Shown here: piece by piece, positions 12,401 through 25,968 of the stretch
Position numbering within the stretch: position 1 is the stretch's first letter
Layout: each line of letters starts with the position of its first letter
Assembly (NCBI GenBank): GCA_014338405.1
Contig: JTDE01000192.1
Span: forward strand, 240,486 to 304,485
Reading direction: 5' to 3'
Length of the DNA: 64,000 bases
DNA from: Paragonimus skrjabini miyazakii
Taxonomy: Eukaryota > Platyhelminthes > Trematoda > Plagiorchiida > Troglotrematidae
Program-made: the position numbers and the translations under genes
Notes under the pieces: model-generated
Databases searched by the model: none
Seen by the model: only the letters and a program-made list of their open reading frames with translations
Told to the model about the DNA's origin: nothing

Positions 12401-15400
12401 AATTAATGTGGACAAATGATGTAGCGTTGACAGACCTTTTTGACGCCAATAAATAATCGATTAATTTGCATCCTGGTGGAATGATCAATAAACGAAGTGA
12501 TCATATCTTGAGGAAGATCGAGTGAGGAAGAGACTTCAAAGCTTCTCAACACTGAATTTCTTCAGTCAAGGAAAACAAAGTGACTAAGCGTTTGACAGTC
12601 AGGCATTCAAAAAACGATGGGACTCCGATCACCACCAGAATTCGGATACAGTGGCCAAATTAGTGAACGAAGTATCGAAATTTCAATGATGCGGTTTAAG
12701 GCTCGACCATCTGCATATTCCATCATTAAGGTGTGCTCATACTTTGGCGAGAATGCGACACAACGCACAATAACAAGACAGAGAGTATTGAATCGTGTAA
12801 AACACTAAGGTCAACGATGAGTGGTGATGTGATTTTGCCACCCAACATGATGGGTGATTGCATAAGGGACGGGTATTGAAAAGTTGAATGTTCGATTTGC
12901 CCAGAATTTGAAGTTACGTTTATCTCCAAATGTTACCATCCGCATCAGTAGGACGTTTGAAACAAGTAAACAACTCCAGAGTTTTCATCAGACAGTGACC
13001 GAAATATCTATAGAAGCGGCGAAGTTGAGCGTAACTGAAGCAATTTCCTCTAGAAAAGCGAGTAGTGGCGCAGAGGTTCCGCTAGATAGTCAGCTTACCC
13101 AACTGCAGACAGAAGAATTGCCATAGACATGCAAATTTAAATCGGATGAGGCCCCCTTTCCCGTAAGTTTACTGAGACGATCGAGATGAGACCAAACGTC
13201 TAATCCAGCAATTTCTACACACAGAGAAAAATGTGGGGTGTTTCCAACTGCAACCCATGGGGAAGCGCGTTTCCACACATAGACTACTATTACTAAATTG
13301 AGTGTTTGTGGACCGCGAGTAAATACGTATTGTTAGTCCAATGTAAATCGAGATATGCTTCCAGTTGTTTTGCATGCCGATAGCGGGAGAGAAACAGCAC
13401 TTCTTTCTAAGTAACGTTTTCTTTACAATTTATTTCAGTATATTTTAAAATTTTTTGCAAGAGACGGAAGCCTACATTTGATAAATCAGTTTCAAACGGA
13501 AACACCGTACTTAGATCTAGTTTTCATGTACGTTCGTAAGTTATGCAGATTTCTTTGCTACGAGGAGTGGAAATCCAGCCACGTTTTCATGAACATCACT
13601 TCGCTGACCTAACGATGAGGGCCAGTGAATGACTTAAATGCTAGGCAATATTTGCTTGATAGGTTTGCCTGATCCATTCTATAATTTCATGTGAAAGCCA
13701 GTAAAGGATCTGTTCACACAAATTATGGCAGCACGATATAAAGTTGTTTAGGAAAACGTGGGTGTTCATATCACAACCCTATCCAGTGCATTACTGATAA
13801 GCTCAAACTACAAGAAAGCTGGCGTTCGGCTATTACTTTTGTAAACCGCAAGCTGCAAAAATATTTTTTAACAAATACTGCGTCTGAGTGGGCATCGTTC
13901 TTTTTGAACCAGTAAACGGACCGCTGTTTACCTGGATAATGAGATCAATCAAATGGACGGCTTCATATTTTCATGTGACTTGTATGTCACCAGTTGGGTT
14001 TCTAACCTCAAGGATTAAGACGTGGTCATTAACAGCAGTTTTGAGATAGGTGTATATAGCAGATTTATGTTAGTAACGCTTATGTAATTGACAATAAACG
14101 TCTTTTACTTACGGTCGTTGAACAAACTCAAGCTACCCTTAACATTTAGCAGGGCGGCTACCAAAACAGGCCTTTTCCATGTATACAAAAATAAAACGAA
14201 GTTTATTTTAAGAGTTTCAAAAAAACAATGGAAAACTGTTTGTCAACGCCGTTTCATTAAACTGAGTGTTTTTGAAGTGCTTTTGGTGTTCAGGTAATTT
14301 TTGAAGTGATGAAAAGATTCCTAGGTACACCGTGAAACGTTCAAAATAGTATATACTCGATAACTAATTTTGAAACTTGACTAAATTGCCGGGAATAGTT
14401 TTAAATCAACCAGATAAGAAATCGTTTTGTTTACATGCTGAAAATCATTCTAGGTTTAAGGAGACAGTATACGTTGTAACTCAACGTATTCTGTGACTGT
14501 GTGCATTATGGATGAATTGTAATACACTGATCGTAACTGTGTAAAAGTGAGATGTGCGCTTTCATTTTCGTTAGCAAATAAATGTATTGACTCGTTAGAT
14601 ACTACGAAGCACGACGCATCAGATTTTTACTTGTCAGTTTTGTAAAAGCTAGTATACGCTAACTGTTTGTCCTGAAGTTACAGATGGTGTTACGGAGATC
14701 GTGTATAAGTGAACAACCGAAAAAATTGACTAAAGTACAAAACGATATTTATTCTACCAGAGCCCTTCGTGTACTATATGGAAATATTGGATTGATTTTA
14801 ACATATAGTGACGTTTAGTGTACTCCTGTACTCCTCAACGTTTTTCACTTTGCCGTGGCAGCTTAAATGGTATCGACCCTGTAAATATTGGTGAGAATTT
14901 ACGGGACATTACGAAAATCAAACTGTTTATTCCCCTCGCAATTTGAAATAAAACAAGTCAAACACGAAAATCGATAGATGTAAGTAATTCATAATATTTC
15001 ATCGGCAACAAGGTTATAATAACATGGAACGGTATTTTTACGTAGAACGTTAAAGGGCGTAGGATGAATAGTCGACTGTCCAAATTATGAAACTGTTCAT
15101 TGAAATCTTGTGGACAATACAGCTAAGATACTTCAGATTTTCTTTCTATGAAAAATTCTCAAAATATTTCGAACATGGAATGTTATTTAGAAGTTGCATA
15201 AATGTCGATGTGCTGGTTAGAAGATAGCAATATACTGTTAGACTAGTGTAAATATCCATAGGATACCAACACATTTCAAAATGCAGTGTCTTGTAGTATA
15301 ACTCCATACTGTGTTCTGCTGGATGACAGCTGTTGTACGGAGTTCACGGTCCCTTCTGGACCGTTTGACACCTTGTCCGTAATTGATCGCAAACATGCGC

Positions 15401-16589
15401 ACAACTTGTCAAGACAAAATTTACCATTTTACTATTTGTTCACATATTCTGTCAAAAATGTTCCACATTTCATTTTTGACCTCTTAAGTGGAAACCACGA
15501 AGGGGTTTTGATAATTAGGTAAGCTAATCGTCAAAACCTCGTGGAGAATTATCCCTACTAAACTGGATAGAAAACATAGCCGACAACCCAAAAAAGCAAT
15601 AATTTAGAAAGTTGTACAATAGGAACTTTTCTCGGACTTTGTTCACCATTTAGAATATTCACCTGTGACATACCTACTACACTACAGAACAGAATAAAGA
15701 ATAACTTTGTTAATTCAAGATATTATATTTGTACGAACGATGTAGGTAAGTAGAAGGCAATAACATTGTTATGTCTGTAATGCGGTGTTATCCCCGAAGA
15801 GGATACTAGTAATAAGCTATTACACCTGTTGCGCTAATGGTAAAGGTCGACAGCAAACGTTTTGACTTGCAGTTATTCTGGGAGTAGGAAAATATCCATA
15901 AAACCTATAAATCGACTATAATACTGCGAGTGTTGACAAGGAAGTACTCAAAAAAGGAGGATTTTTACTTGGTATTAATATCGCGCTATTTTTCATTTAC
16001 AAAGATTCTTGCATTATGAATCTGTGCGACGCATACCTAAGAGAGTAAATTAGTGGGTTCCTCAGGGTGTTGCCTACCAGTTCAGTTTCAACTCATCTAG
16101 GTCGTATCGTGCGAGTGATAAAAAGAACAACTCAAAATGAGGCTTATCTGCAACAGGGTTACTCTATATGAACAATGAACTACGGATGAGTTAAAATTTT
16201 GGAACGGTCATCTGCAAACAGCGCGACTGTAAACAACAACACCAACAGCATCTGCGAAGTGACATTATTTTTGCATACAAAGTACAAAACATTTGTCAAG
16301 TAATGCACCAATATGCATGTTACGTTTTCTGTGTATACTCATAACATCGTTTGAGGTTACGTCGTGAGTATTTATCTGTCATGACGAAACAAGTTAAATT
16401 ACTAACCAACACTACCCCAGCTAAAACTACTTTCTTTCGCAAATTTTATCCGCGTGCTATTGATAGCTATTTTCATCATGATTCGAATGTTTTTTATTTT
16501 ACCTTTTCAACTGACTGTTGTACGATTGACTAGTTATTATTATTCTGAACGTGTTGACTACTAGTGCACCAAGCAGGTCGCACGTACTG
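9426..16589. other. Long stretch without recognisable genes
   Basis: No domain is recognised. The longest open frames are 10,201-10,551 (116 codons, plus), 10,571-10,864 (97, minus), 11,512-11,844 (110, plus) and 12,096-12,488 (130, minus). They overlap open frames on other strands or frames, lack motifs I know and have sizes expected by chance. I do not call them genes. Confidence 0.5.
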
Positions 16590-16624
16590 GTTTCGACTGC
16601 CGTTGTACTCGAAAGCAAACATCG

Positions 16625-16757
16625 TGAAATATGGAGACGCTGGGAGACAGCGATAACCCTGTCAAAGAAGACAGCAAAAATGAACATGAGTCAAAGACAC
16701 AACAAGTTATGCGCACGACATAAACAATAAAAAATCGACGCCAGCAGAACGCCGCGT
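16625..16757 (+). repeat. Unnamed dispersed repeat, copy 1
   Basis: The segment aligns with 47,191-47,350 in the same orientation. Shared blocks in order are GGAGAC.C.GGGAGACA.CG, then CATGAG.CAAAG, then ATGC.CACGAC.TA.ACAA, then CGCC. Copy 2 has about 40 extra bases after the first block. No coding potential is seen and the family is unknown to me. Weaker similarity may extend left to about 16,590. Confidence 0.6.
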
Positions 16758-19700
16758 TAAACTAGCAATAAGTGCGTTGGAGATTCGAGGAATATAACGT
16801 TACTTCCTGTAGCTCAACGGTTCGCTGTTTATCTTTCCGGAAAACTTCTGACGGCACAAACAGTTGGATTAGCCAACGGACCACAAACAGCTTCCAGACA
16901 AGGACAGTAGAATACGTCAAGCCACACATCTCCTTCTATTTCATTCATTTCAACTCTGGCTGGATCTGCCTGCTTACAGCTTTTGAGCCACTGATATGTA
17001 CATCGGTTTGAGTTTTCCTCCAACCAAATCCGGTCTCACAAACGAAAATATCGCTTTATCTAATCTAAACCACTTCAGCGCATTGCGGGGTAAAAAATAT
17101 GCAGTGAACACTTGCCATCACATATGAAGACCGAACTCAGCCTTCTCCAACTCAACAGATTCTTCCACTTCTTCTCAGACATTTTAAATCATAGAGCTTT
17201 CTGTAGAGTGTAGGATGCGAGACAACACTGAATTATTAACAAGATGTCTGAGTGCACTTCACGCAGTAGATAAGGTAGACAAATTTGTTTTACAGTGAAA
17301 AGACGACAATAACTTTCAAGCCGTGTCACATACATCCCGATTTCTTATTTGCATTGTATTTAGTGTAGTTTTCTGTTGTGCTAACCTGTGGGCGTTAGGT
17401 TGAGCCAATATAACACTTTTAAAAACAATTAGATAGTACTGACGGTTAACTTCCAAGCTCATTTCCTGTTAAGTTAATCATTTAGAAACAATTTGGCTGA
17501 TTGCATGAAATGCCGTTGAAATAAAAAATGTCCATAGCACGTAATGGGCGGTTGTGCGATTCGGGCTACAATTGTTAAAGTGCCAACACGCTTCGTACCC
17601 AGCAGATGATGGAGAAAATATTGGAGGCACATGCTACACATATCTCCCTTCAGATCACTTACCATATATCTCATAGTTGCACTTGCGAAAACGCGTCAGT
17701 AAACACCGAAACGTTACACGTTTAAAACGAGTTAATTACAATTCATGATCGTTGAAAATATCAGGTTGATATTGCACGAAAATCTGAGAGACCGACCGTA
17801 ACTAAACTTGGCTCACAGTCGAAATTGATTTGCCTGCATTGTTCTGTGTCGATGATAGGTTTATCACAGTTGGTTTGACTAATAATTTGTTGGCTATGGT
17901 TTATATATGATGCCCTAATAATACTTGGTGGAAACCTGTTCACACAGAAACCACAGATAGAAGTAGTATTATCAGTGATCCGACGAGAAAGTATGCCAAC
18001 ACCATGCTTACCGGTTCACCAATCAACTGGATAGAAAAGAGTGTTCATAAGGTTACTTCCGCATCTGAAGCAATCTTTTATGGAGAGAGGAACAGATTTA
18101 AACTGCTCGGGAGTGCTCGAGCAGTTGAATGGACTGGAATGTTGCAGCAATTAGGACAGAATGTTAAACAAAACGTTGGTAAGCAACCTGACAAGCAACC
18201 GTGTTTTCCCCCAAAAGAATCGGTCGCTGTTCTGAGACAAACTGTGTTATGTAAATATGTTTATGAAGTACACGTCGTTGAATTGGATGACAATGTGTTG
18301 CTTTCCTGAATAAACCATGCTTGGGTAACTTTTCCTATTGCTTCACAACTTTTGTGTTACTGTCCTTCTCAAACATTCAGTGTTGCCATGAGTATTAACC
18401 ACTACATTCATGAAACATTTCATTAGGCATGTGTTGAAATAATGTCGCAGTGTTCCGTAACTACCCAGGTGATTGAATACAAACCTATTCATATCGTCTC
18501 ACTATTATGCCACTGTAATAACAAGATTGCCGGGCACACGGCTTATTGACCATTCAAACAAGAGTAATGCAGCCTTAGCGACGGTGCCACTGGGCTGATC
18601 TTTATGTCAAATGAAAATTCAGCTGAAAAAAATATATACTATGCGGCCGGTAAACATTGAACTAGCCACAAAATAAAAACTAGTCTTTCTTCACGTTAAC
18701 TTCACACTTGTCACGAATAGTCTGGCTGAATGAATGGAGCGCACGAAGAAGCAAACAAGCCAAGTGTTGCTCTAACAAGCTAAGATGCGGAATCTTTTTG
18801 TACGATTAGGTATGTGTTCCAAAATGTCTTCTTACTAGTGCTTCTTGGTCTGTTGGATGAGCACGATTAAGTGAATTTACTTTAATGACGTGCTCGCTTT
18901 ATTGTCCAGTTCCTAACTCAGTGTATTTCTCTGTTTCCGACATTTTTCTACGGTCCTCCGAGTGTCGGTCGAGTAACTCATGCGACTGAGTTCTGTCAAG
19001 TGTTCGCACGCCAAGTGATTAGTTGGCATTTACTAAGTATTTATTGAAACGTTTCTCCGGGCTGGTAGCCACAGGGATTAAAAACGAGTGTGCCGTTACG
19101 AAATACTCTTCCTCAACTTTTTCACAACTGGTTTTCCAAGAATCAATAAGTAACTGAGCGTTCCTGCAGTGATATCTATTTTTAATCATGAGATTGTGAA
19201 ATTCATTGAACTAATTCGAAGTGTTTGTTTATGTGGCAGGACATCTCACACTTTCTCTAACTTCATTGTACTGGCTACCACGAAACTCGACCGAGTGCTT
19301 TGTCACCCTCTTCTTTTTTACGCATGGTTGGCATAACGTTTTCTCCTTTTAAAATTGTTTATCCTCATCTATTTATGAATTATGCATATTTCACATATTC
19401 TTCCCAACCTTTGAAAACAAATATTCAGAATATTTGGGTAAAAGGAATAGAAACTCAATGAGCAACGCAAACAAATGTTTTTGCTAAACTAACAGGCACA
19501 TTGTGAGAACACCAATGACACATATTGCTTATATGAAGACAGTTCGGTATGGTTATATGAAGAGTAGTTCACATGAAAAAATACACTATTACAAGACGCG
19601 TCACAAGTACTACACAAATCGAAACCCTTTTACCCAACTTTTAACCAACAAATAGTAGCGGGCAGCATTTTGGAGACATTTCAATTAATCTATTGCGGAT

Positions 19701-22520
19701 AGCAGCAACTACCTCTAATTGCTCTGGCGGCAATGTTCACCAACAGTGACCAGAGAATTACTGCTGGGACAGATCACGGAATGGTATTTGTTTTTTGGAA
19801 GATTGTTCAGACCAGTCTCATAGTGTCATGCAAGTAAAATATCAAATGTGCACATTAGTTTCAACAGCTTCAACCCGATCAATCAATTTCGTTTTATTCT
19901 GAACCACGTATTCGTTCACTATTCATAAGTGCACGATCGGACACGAGCTCTTTGACTTGATACGATGAAACGCCAGATCAGACAATCACACTTTTAATAA
20001 TCACACTTCTGATGATAACTGAGGAGCCATTTTATTGACGGCGGTATCGTACCCAACGAGTTGAAGTGGACAGTATCCGTACACTCACATTGTTCCCAAC
20101 ATCATCAGTAGCACAACACATGAGGCCGTAAATCATTGATAAACCATTCTCACCAACGGCGCCATTATTTAGACGTTTCACGTATAGGAAAACAACATAT
20201 TCAGTGGGATTTCTCGTACCCGGTTATGCGCAAACATGAGTTGTACAAATGATTACCACAACAATGCCACGCACGTACAATGTGAAGGTGTGGTTAGCTT
20301 ATCACAGCTGTTATTGCAATACGCAAAACCTATTGTCTCAAAACTCGAGTAAACCGAATACTTTCTTCACCGAATCAGGAATGTCTGTTATGTTGATGGT
20401 TGTGTGATTCTAGTTGAAATATAATTGAGAGTATCCATCGTGTTATAAACCGGTCAATATAAGCAGAAGTTTGCCAGTGTATGAATATATGTTGTAGAAC
20501 CTACGAGAATAACTCGTTTGTGTTTGATTGGACGTTCCTTGGGAATTGGCAAACAATTCTGCTGGAACAATGTAACATTTTGCCTCAAAAACATGTTTTA
20601 CAGTTGTCCATGGTGTCCGTTGATACGTATAAGTTCCAGTGTGTCTGAATTTCCGCTAACTAATGTCTGGATAATAATTCGGGTAGACGATTACCGTGAA
20701 TGTTTCCCTCGATCATTCAGTTGGTATTGTGAATGAGTTTCGATTTACGGATTAATAAAAATTCCAGGCCGAGCTTCAAATTTGCTGAGTTATTCATAAC
20801 AGAAAGATAAAAATGAAGACGAAAATTTTAGCTACAAACTGCGCAGATAGCAGTAATATGCGCCAGGTTGTTATTGGAAAAACCACAATTCTATATGCTT
20901 TTGACATGTATATATCACTTGCAAACCACACACAAATAAAACCGTTTCATTGATTCGGCCTACACATTTTCGCACGTTCAATTTTGATCTCGACAACTCC
21001 ACCGCCATTAAAAATAATGTTCTTGCTCAATCGGATGTAACTGCCATTTTGATGGCACACTATCTCCGACACGTGACCTCCTTTTATGATGCAACATCTC
21101 TTAGCTCGAGACACGGAAACATCTGCAGTCAGGTTCACTGAACAGTTTTTCTTCTGTACTTAGTTTAAGACAAGAGTTTGTAGCCAACCTTAAAGTGGTT
21201 ATTATTCTCTCACTCAACATTCAGCATTCTGTCATTAACGTGAATCAAACTTGCTTTCAGCCGGTGCTCTGTATGATTGAGGATTGGTATGGGCTGATTG
21301 TACAAATTTTATCGAAGTCGTTAAGTAACGCGTACCGATAAACCAACGATTCCATCTAATTAAAACAAGATTTGATCATAATACCACCGTATTACTGAAC
21401 AGATTATCAGAATGGATAAGTCAACAACCTCAACAGTTCCGATCGACAGATCGTCTCACAGAAATGGATTAAAAGTTGGTTCCTAACAGATTAAAAGTAA
21501 ATTATAATCATATAATATAACATTCATACCTAGCAGAATACTTTCGAGCAGTCAGAAGGTTTAAAAACAATGGGAAAAAGCAGAGCTCCATAAAAGTGAT
21601 ACACGCACCACTCAAGCAAAGTACATGAATAGACCGCTTGCTATTTGCACAAATACCAAGTAGACGCGAAAAAACAAAAACGTCCGGGTCAAGGTCCAAA
21701 TGATGATCAAAAACAGGAGAGGTAGAGTATACAGAGACAACGTTTGGAAAGGATATATTTGGGTCGGATTTCCACATGATTCAACTTAAAAAGTCGTTAC
21801 ACTACTTTTTCATCAGAACGTTTGGTACTCCAAACTTGAAAGAAAACTTTAGTCGCAATATTCTGTGGAACGAAGTCTGTGACAAGGTGAATGAGCAAAA
21901 GCTGCTGAACTAACACGTAGGTTGTCGATTCAATCAACCAAGTTTTAGTGCTTTGATAGGTCTGTTTCAGCAAAATTGCAGAACAAGCAAGCCGAAATGT
22001 TGCACTGTATGGATTATTGTGTGTGGCAACTTGTGCGTGTATTGTTCTATTCGTTAAGTTAGTTGAAAATCGTGGCACTTCTTCATTGACCGTAATTTGC
22101 TTGCTCGGAATCGCGCTTCGTTTGCTATATATTCTATTTGTCGTTCTCTACCGGAAGGTGGTTGTAGGCGTCCTTTCTGATTTTGTCACATTGTTGGTGT
22201 ATCTAAACCCTAAAGTAATCGCAAACAATAAGATGAATTCGACTAAAATTAGTCCCTTCTAATCCATGGATGCTCTCTGACCTCACCAATGAGTCTTAAT
22301 TCCCTAAACTCCATACTTTTCGGGCTCATAGATCGGAATTTACCAGCCATGTGTATGTTATGAAAATAGAACTGCCAGTTAGGCACTTGTCTATTACTAG
22401 CAAGAAGTGAAGCTGTTGTTATCCGAGATCTTCGCATTCAATCAATGAACTGCTTCTATTTGATCAATGATTTTCTTACTACAAGTTTGTTAAACAATTA
22501 TAAAAAAGATACATGTCGTT
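16758..22520. other. Stretch without recognisable genes
   Basis: Nothing recognised. The longest frame is 18,004-18,309 (101 codons, plus), with no familiar motif. Frames at 21,508-21,777 and 21,797-22,078 (minus) are likewise anonymous. Confidence 0.5.
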
Positions 22521-23150
22521 TTACCAAAACATATTAGCAAGGTAATCAACATCTCTGTTTGAGATTACAACGATGTATGTGACCGAACATCCATTGCGAC
22601 GGTGAGGTCCGTTATTATTTTCACAAATGCGGACGAATTTGTGATGAGAAGAAATGCGTAGCAAACGAGTTTGTTTTCGATGTTTTGTTATCAGGCTAAA
22701 TACAGCACATTTATATGGGTTCAATACGAGGCGGTAGATAACATACTACTGAAGCAAAATGTATCAGTCATCAGTTTCTGTCTGGTTTGAGTCATGCGAC
22801 TTAGTTACATAATATTTACCACGTGAATTGTACGAAATCTGCGAGAGATACGTCACATTTATGAAATTATTCTATCCTGGGTTTGCGTACACGACCACGG
22901 AAGGTTCAACGTTTTGACTAGCCGTTTTTGAGCGCACAGTGGTTGCGAGTATAAGCGAATTGTAATCGCCTCTGCATTTGCTAGTATACGACCCTTGACC
23001 TGTTTCGATTGTATCCCACATATTCGGTAGATTGGCCTAAACGATTCGGTCTGATTGATCAGATGGATTGACTCGATCAAATGCGTAGCGATCGCAAACA
23101 AACAGGGCCTGTCGAACAGGTTTCCCGCCGACAAACTGACACTACCAGTC
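22521..23150 (-). pseudogene. PLE 3' fragment: GIY-YIG C-terminal half and tail
   Basis: This is a 5'-truncated Penelope-like element on the minus strand. The open frame at 22,859-23,134 carries the C-terminal half of the GIY-YIG endonuclease: an A-x-x-THLIES block, then FRPIYRIC, then AEAITIRLY, ending at a LNLPWS-type C-terminus. The same order is seen at 49,870-50,099 and 52,570-52,800. The GIY and YIG motifs and the reverse transcriptase are absent. A noncoding tail follows, ending around 22,640 with CCTGATAACAAAACATCGAAAAC-like sequence (22,673-22,695) and GCTACGCATTTCTTCTCA, as in the 49.5 kb palindrome. It is therefore a dead insertion of the same or a sister family. Confidence 0.75.
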
Positions 23151-25845
23151 AGAAACTTTTGAAAACAGCGTTCAGATATTCGTCCAACTCAATTAACTGT
23201 ACCGGAAAGAAGTCATTTTAGTCATTCATCAACAAACCATCGCCTAGTAAAAACCTCGAAGATGTTCGTAATCTGATCTACCTCCAGAGCTGAATCCAGG
23301 TAACTTTATTTTTAGTGATCAATAAATTAATCAGGTGAGTCGTTCATTCACTGTCATTGGTAAGGCTGCTTGCATTGGAATCATCATTACGAACGTGGTG
23401 ACCAGAAGGTTCGTACCCGTGCAACACCGAAGTTGGGAAGTAGTCGCCAAAACAAGTTGTATTAACGAAAACGGATAACATCAGCATGCTTTTGACGTTT
23501 GCCTATGAACGTTGGTACCCATATTGTTGAAAGTGAATTGTCGCTCCAAAACACGTCACAAATCGGTACGTATCTCATCAAAAACTACATGATGTTAAGT
23601 TTGTTCTCAAGCAGACAAACCGTACGATGTGCTATCAGATACTGTTTTGGAAGCGTCGGGAAAAAGCAAACCCCTTATTACAGTCAAACTATGTGATTAA
23701 ATTGCATGTCACTGTTAACGTTATTTGGCAGAAAACTGTGGTAAGACTAGGTTTGGGTGTATTTAGCCAACGCACACTGGAAGCACTATCGCACTTGTTC
23801 GTCATCATATCAACGTTGTTACGTACATCGGCTCTTCCTTAGCCTCTACTTGCATCAACTAACACAAATATCTACGACACCCAGTTAATTGTACTTCCAT
23901 CGGGTGATTACCTACTTTGATAATGGACTATGTTGATAAAAGTGCGCCGTCACGTCCAATTTTAGGACTTGCTTTGGAAACTTCAGCACTGCTTTGTTTG
24001 GTCAGTTTCATTTCGAACACCAATGACCCCTTTTCAATTCACACACACTGTTTTTGCAAAGAAACACTGTGGACAATTTCACCAAGATTCCATCTCCGGT
24101 GTACACCATTTCAACTTAGGCACACACTTGTTAAAATACACATCCTGTCTAGTAAAAACTGCAGTTTACTTTTAGATTTCTTAGTGGTAGATTGCAATAA
24201 GAGTTACGCGACTCAGATTGAGCATCTATCCTAAACTGTTGGCTGTATTAGACCAACTCTGGCTTGCCTGCAGAAATGTGTAAGGGTGTCAGGTTATAGT
24301 CTACAAAAATGACTAAACAGTGGGACATTTACTGGCAGATTTTGTTTAATAAATCAGAAATGAAGAATTATGGGGTCATTCAAATCAACTTATTTCAAAT
24401 GCCGAACACAAAACGCTTGATCACGAATGTGTAGATGTTGCAACGCATTATTTAATCCATCACTGAATTAGCTGAGGTGTTCAACACTCTACTGAAAGGG
24501 CATAGACGCGCCAGACATTCTGCGCTTCAGTCATTCACACCACAGCATGAACGTACTTACGAGAACCACTGAATGTGGTCCGGTTATTTGCTTCCTGACC
24601 TATTTTGGTCGACTGTTCATGGTTGAGATAGTGCACGAAATGAAATTCCGTTTTCCCCATCACACACAAATTGTTTCTTTACATTTACGGTACACTTGAC
24701 AACTTTTAGTTTCCCATCAGCATTAAGTGACATAATGTCATGTGCGTACTTTATCAACTCACCTAGTTTGATGTCGCACTCTCTTTCAATCAACCGCCGG
24801 TAGCCTGTTTTTGTGGTTGTTAATTTTTGCCTGTTCCATTCATTATTCCATAAACGTTCGACTTTTTGAAGGCGCAACATCCATTACCTCGGTGTGATTC
24901 ATGAACGACCCCGAGGTTCATGCACTTGGAATTAGCCGTTCAACAACATCTGACATTTCCACTTACAAGTTGATGATTTTGAGGCATCTTAAATTTCAGT
25001 TATGTGCTAACTATACGTATTACTGTACCTTACTGAGTTGCAAGCATCAAACGGGTTTTCTTTACGGCATTATCTTTCAGCCCTCCTCCCCTTTTAACAT
25101 GGATACTCTAATCGATTCCTGGTCAAAACGTTGAAATAAGAGAGGCTTCCTGAGGGGCCTGAAGTAAGAAAAACGTTATATCCAATGCACTTCAATCAAT
25201 CTGGGTATGCACTCACCAGGCGAACTGGTACATTCTGATGGTCTTTAAATTGTACTCGCGTAGTGAATCGCCAGAAACGAACTGTTCTCCCAGCTCATAC
25301 TAATCAGCGAGTCAGGTCGATAGCATGATCGATAGCACAACATGTAAAAGTCACGAAATAAATTCACCCCAGGATCCGGATTCTAGGCCAGCTTCAAGAA
25401 CGTGAGCGTTCTGCAAACACCGAATCTTACTATGTTTATCTAGCTTGTCGTAGTCATAATTATATAGCATATGCATATGCATCCGTATATGGGTGGTATA
25501 TTAAGACGAGCACTTGGCCAAGCGACAAGCTGTACACAACTGGCCGGTTACTTAGCTCGCTCATCTACTTCTGCGTGATTAACATCAGGTAGTTCTTCTG
25601 CCAGATTTCGCATCGTTTATGCGATTTCTTAGGAACTGCTTTGAGATAAAAAATGTCAGAGCCAGTTATTTGACGTTACACGTTTTTTTAGATTGGCTCG
25701 GGACTAGCAAACAATCATGCATCTTGTCTGAATTATCAAATTAACCGCCTGTATAACTTGTTTTTCTGTTGTACAAAAATTATTGAACTAATTCTATGCG
25801 ATTGTAGATCATCAGCGTTAAACTGTGCCACTGATTTACTCGACT
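23151..25845. other. Stretch without recognisable genes
   Basis: Nothing firmly recognised. A minus-strand frame at 24,617-24,880 (87 codons) is unusually rich in Lys, Arg and Glu and free of low complexity (motifs GYRRLIEREC and VKCTVNVKKQFVC). It could be a piece of a lost coding sequence, but I cannot name it. 23,917-24,234 (plus, 105 codons) is anonymous. Confidence 0.45.
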
Positions 25846-25929
25846 TCAATTTGAAAATCACCCTTAATTGATCGCAGCTGTCGCATTCCCATAGACTTTC
25901 TAGTCGGCCCCTTTCAAAAAGAAGCACTA
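25846..25929 (-). repeat. SINE, second partial monomer after the ribozyme
   Basis: Starting at the first base after the predicted cleavage site (25,929, minus strand TAGTGCTTC), the sequence repeats the start of the monomer at 26,361, including GGGAATGCGACAGCTGCGATCAAT. Similarity stops around 25,846 (AAATTGAA). The locus is thus one full unit followed head-to-tail by about 84 nt of a second, the arrangement expected of a tandem or circular-RNA-derived insertion. Confidence 0.7.
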
Positions 25930-25968
25930 GACTCGAGTTTCGCTCTTATTAGAGCTCGTCAGTAGTGC
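25924..25968 (-). ncRNA. Type I hammerhead ribozyme in SINE
   Basis: On the minus strand every conserved hammerhead element is present in order. Stem I 5' strand is GCACTA (25,963-25,968). The core CTGACGA fits CUGANGA (25,956-25,962). Stem II is GCTCT-AATA-AGAGC (25,942-25,955), a perfect 5-bp hairpin closed by G-C. GAAA follows (25,938-25,941), then a very short stem III CTCGAG (25,932-25,937), then U and the cleavage base C (25,931 and 25,930). Stem I closes with TAGTGC (25,924-25,929), pairing all six bases. Known family facts: type I hammerheads with such tiny stem III occur in Schistosoma Sm-alpha repeats and other animal retroelements, often work as dimers, and process tandem transcripts. 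That this copy is active is inference; no core base is missing. Confidence 0.88.

Noticed and set aside
12740..12765. GAGAATGCGACA, identical to part of the SINE body
   Set aside because: The match does not extend on either side, so it is not a repeat copy.
20340..20352. AAAACTCGAGT, like the end of the SINE ribozyme
   Set aside because: No CUGANGA core or stem II upstream on either strand.
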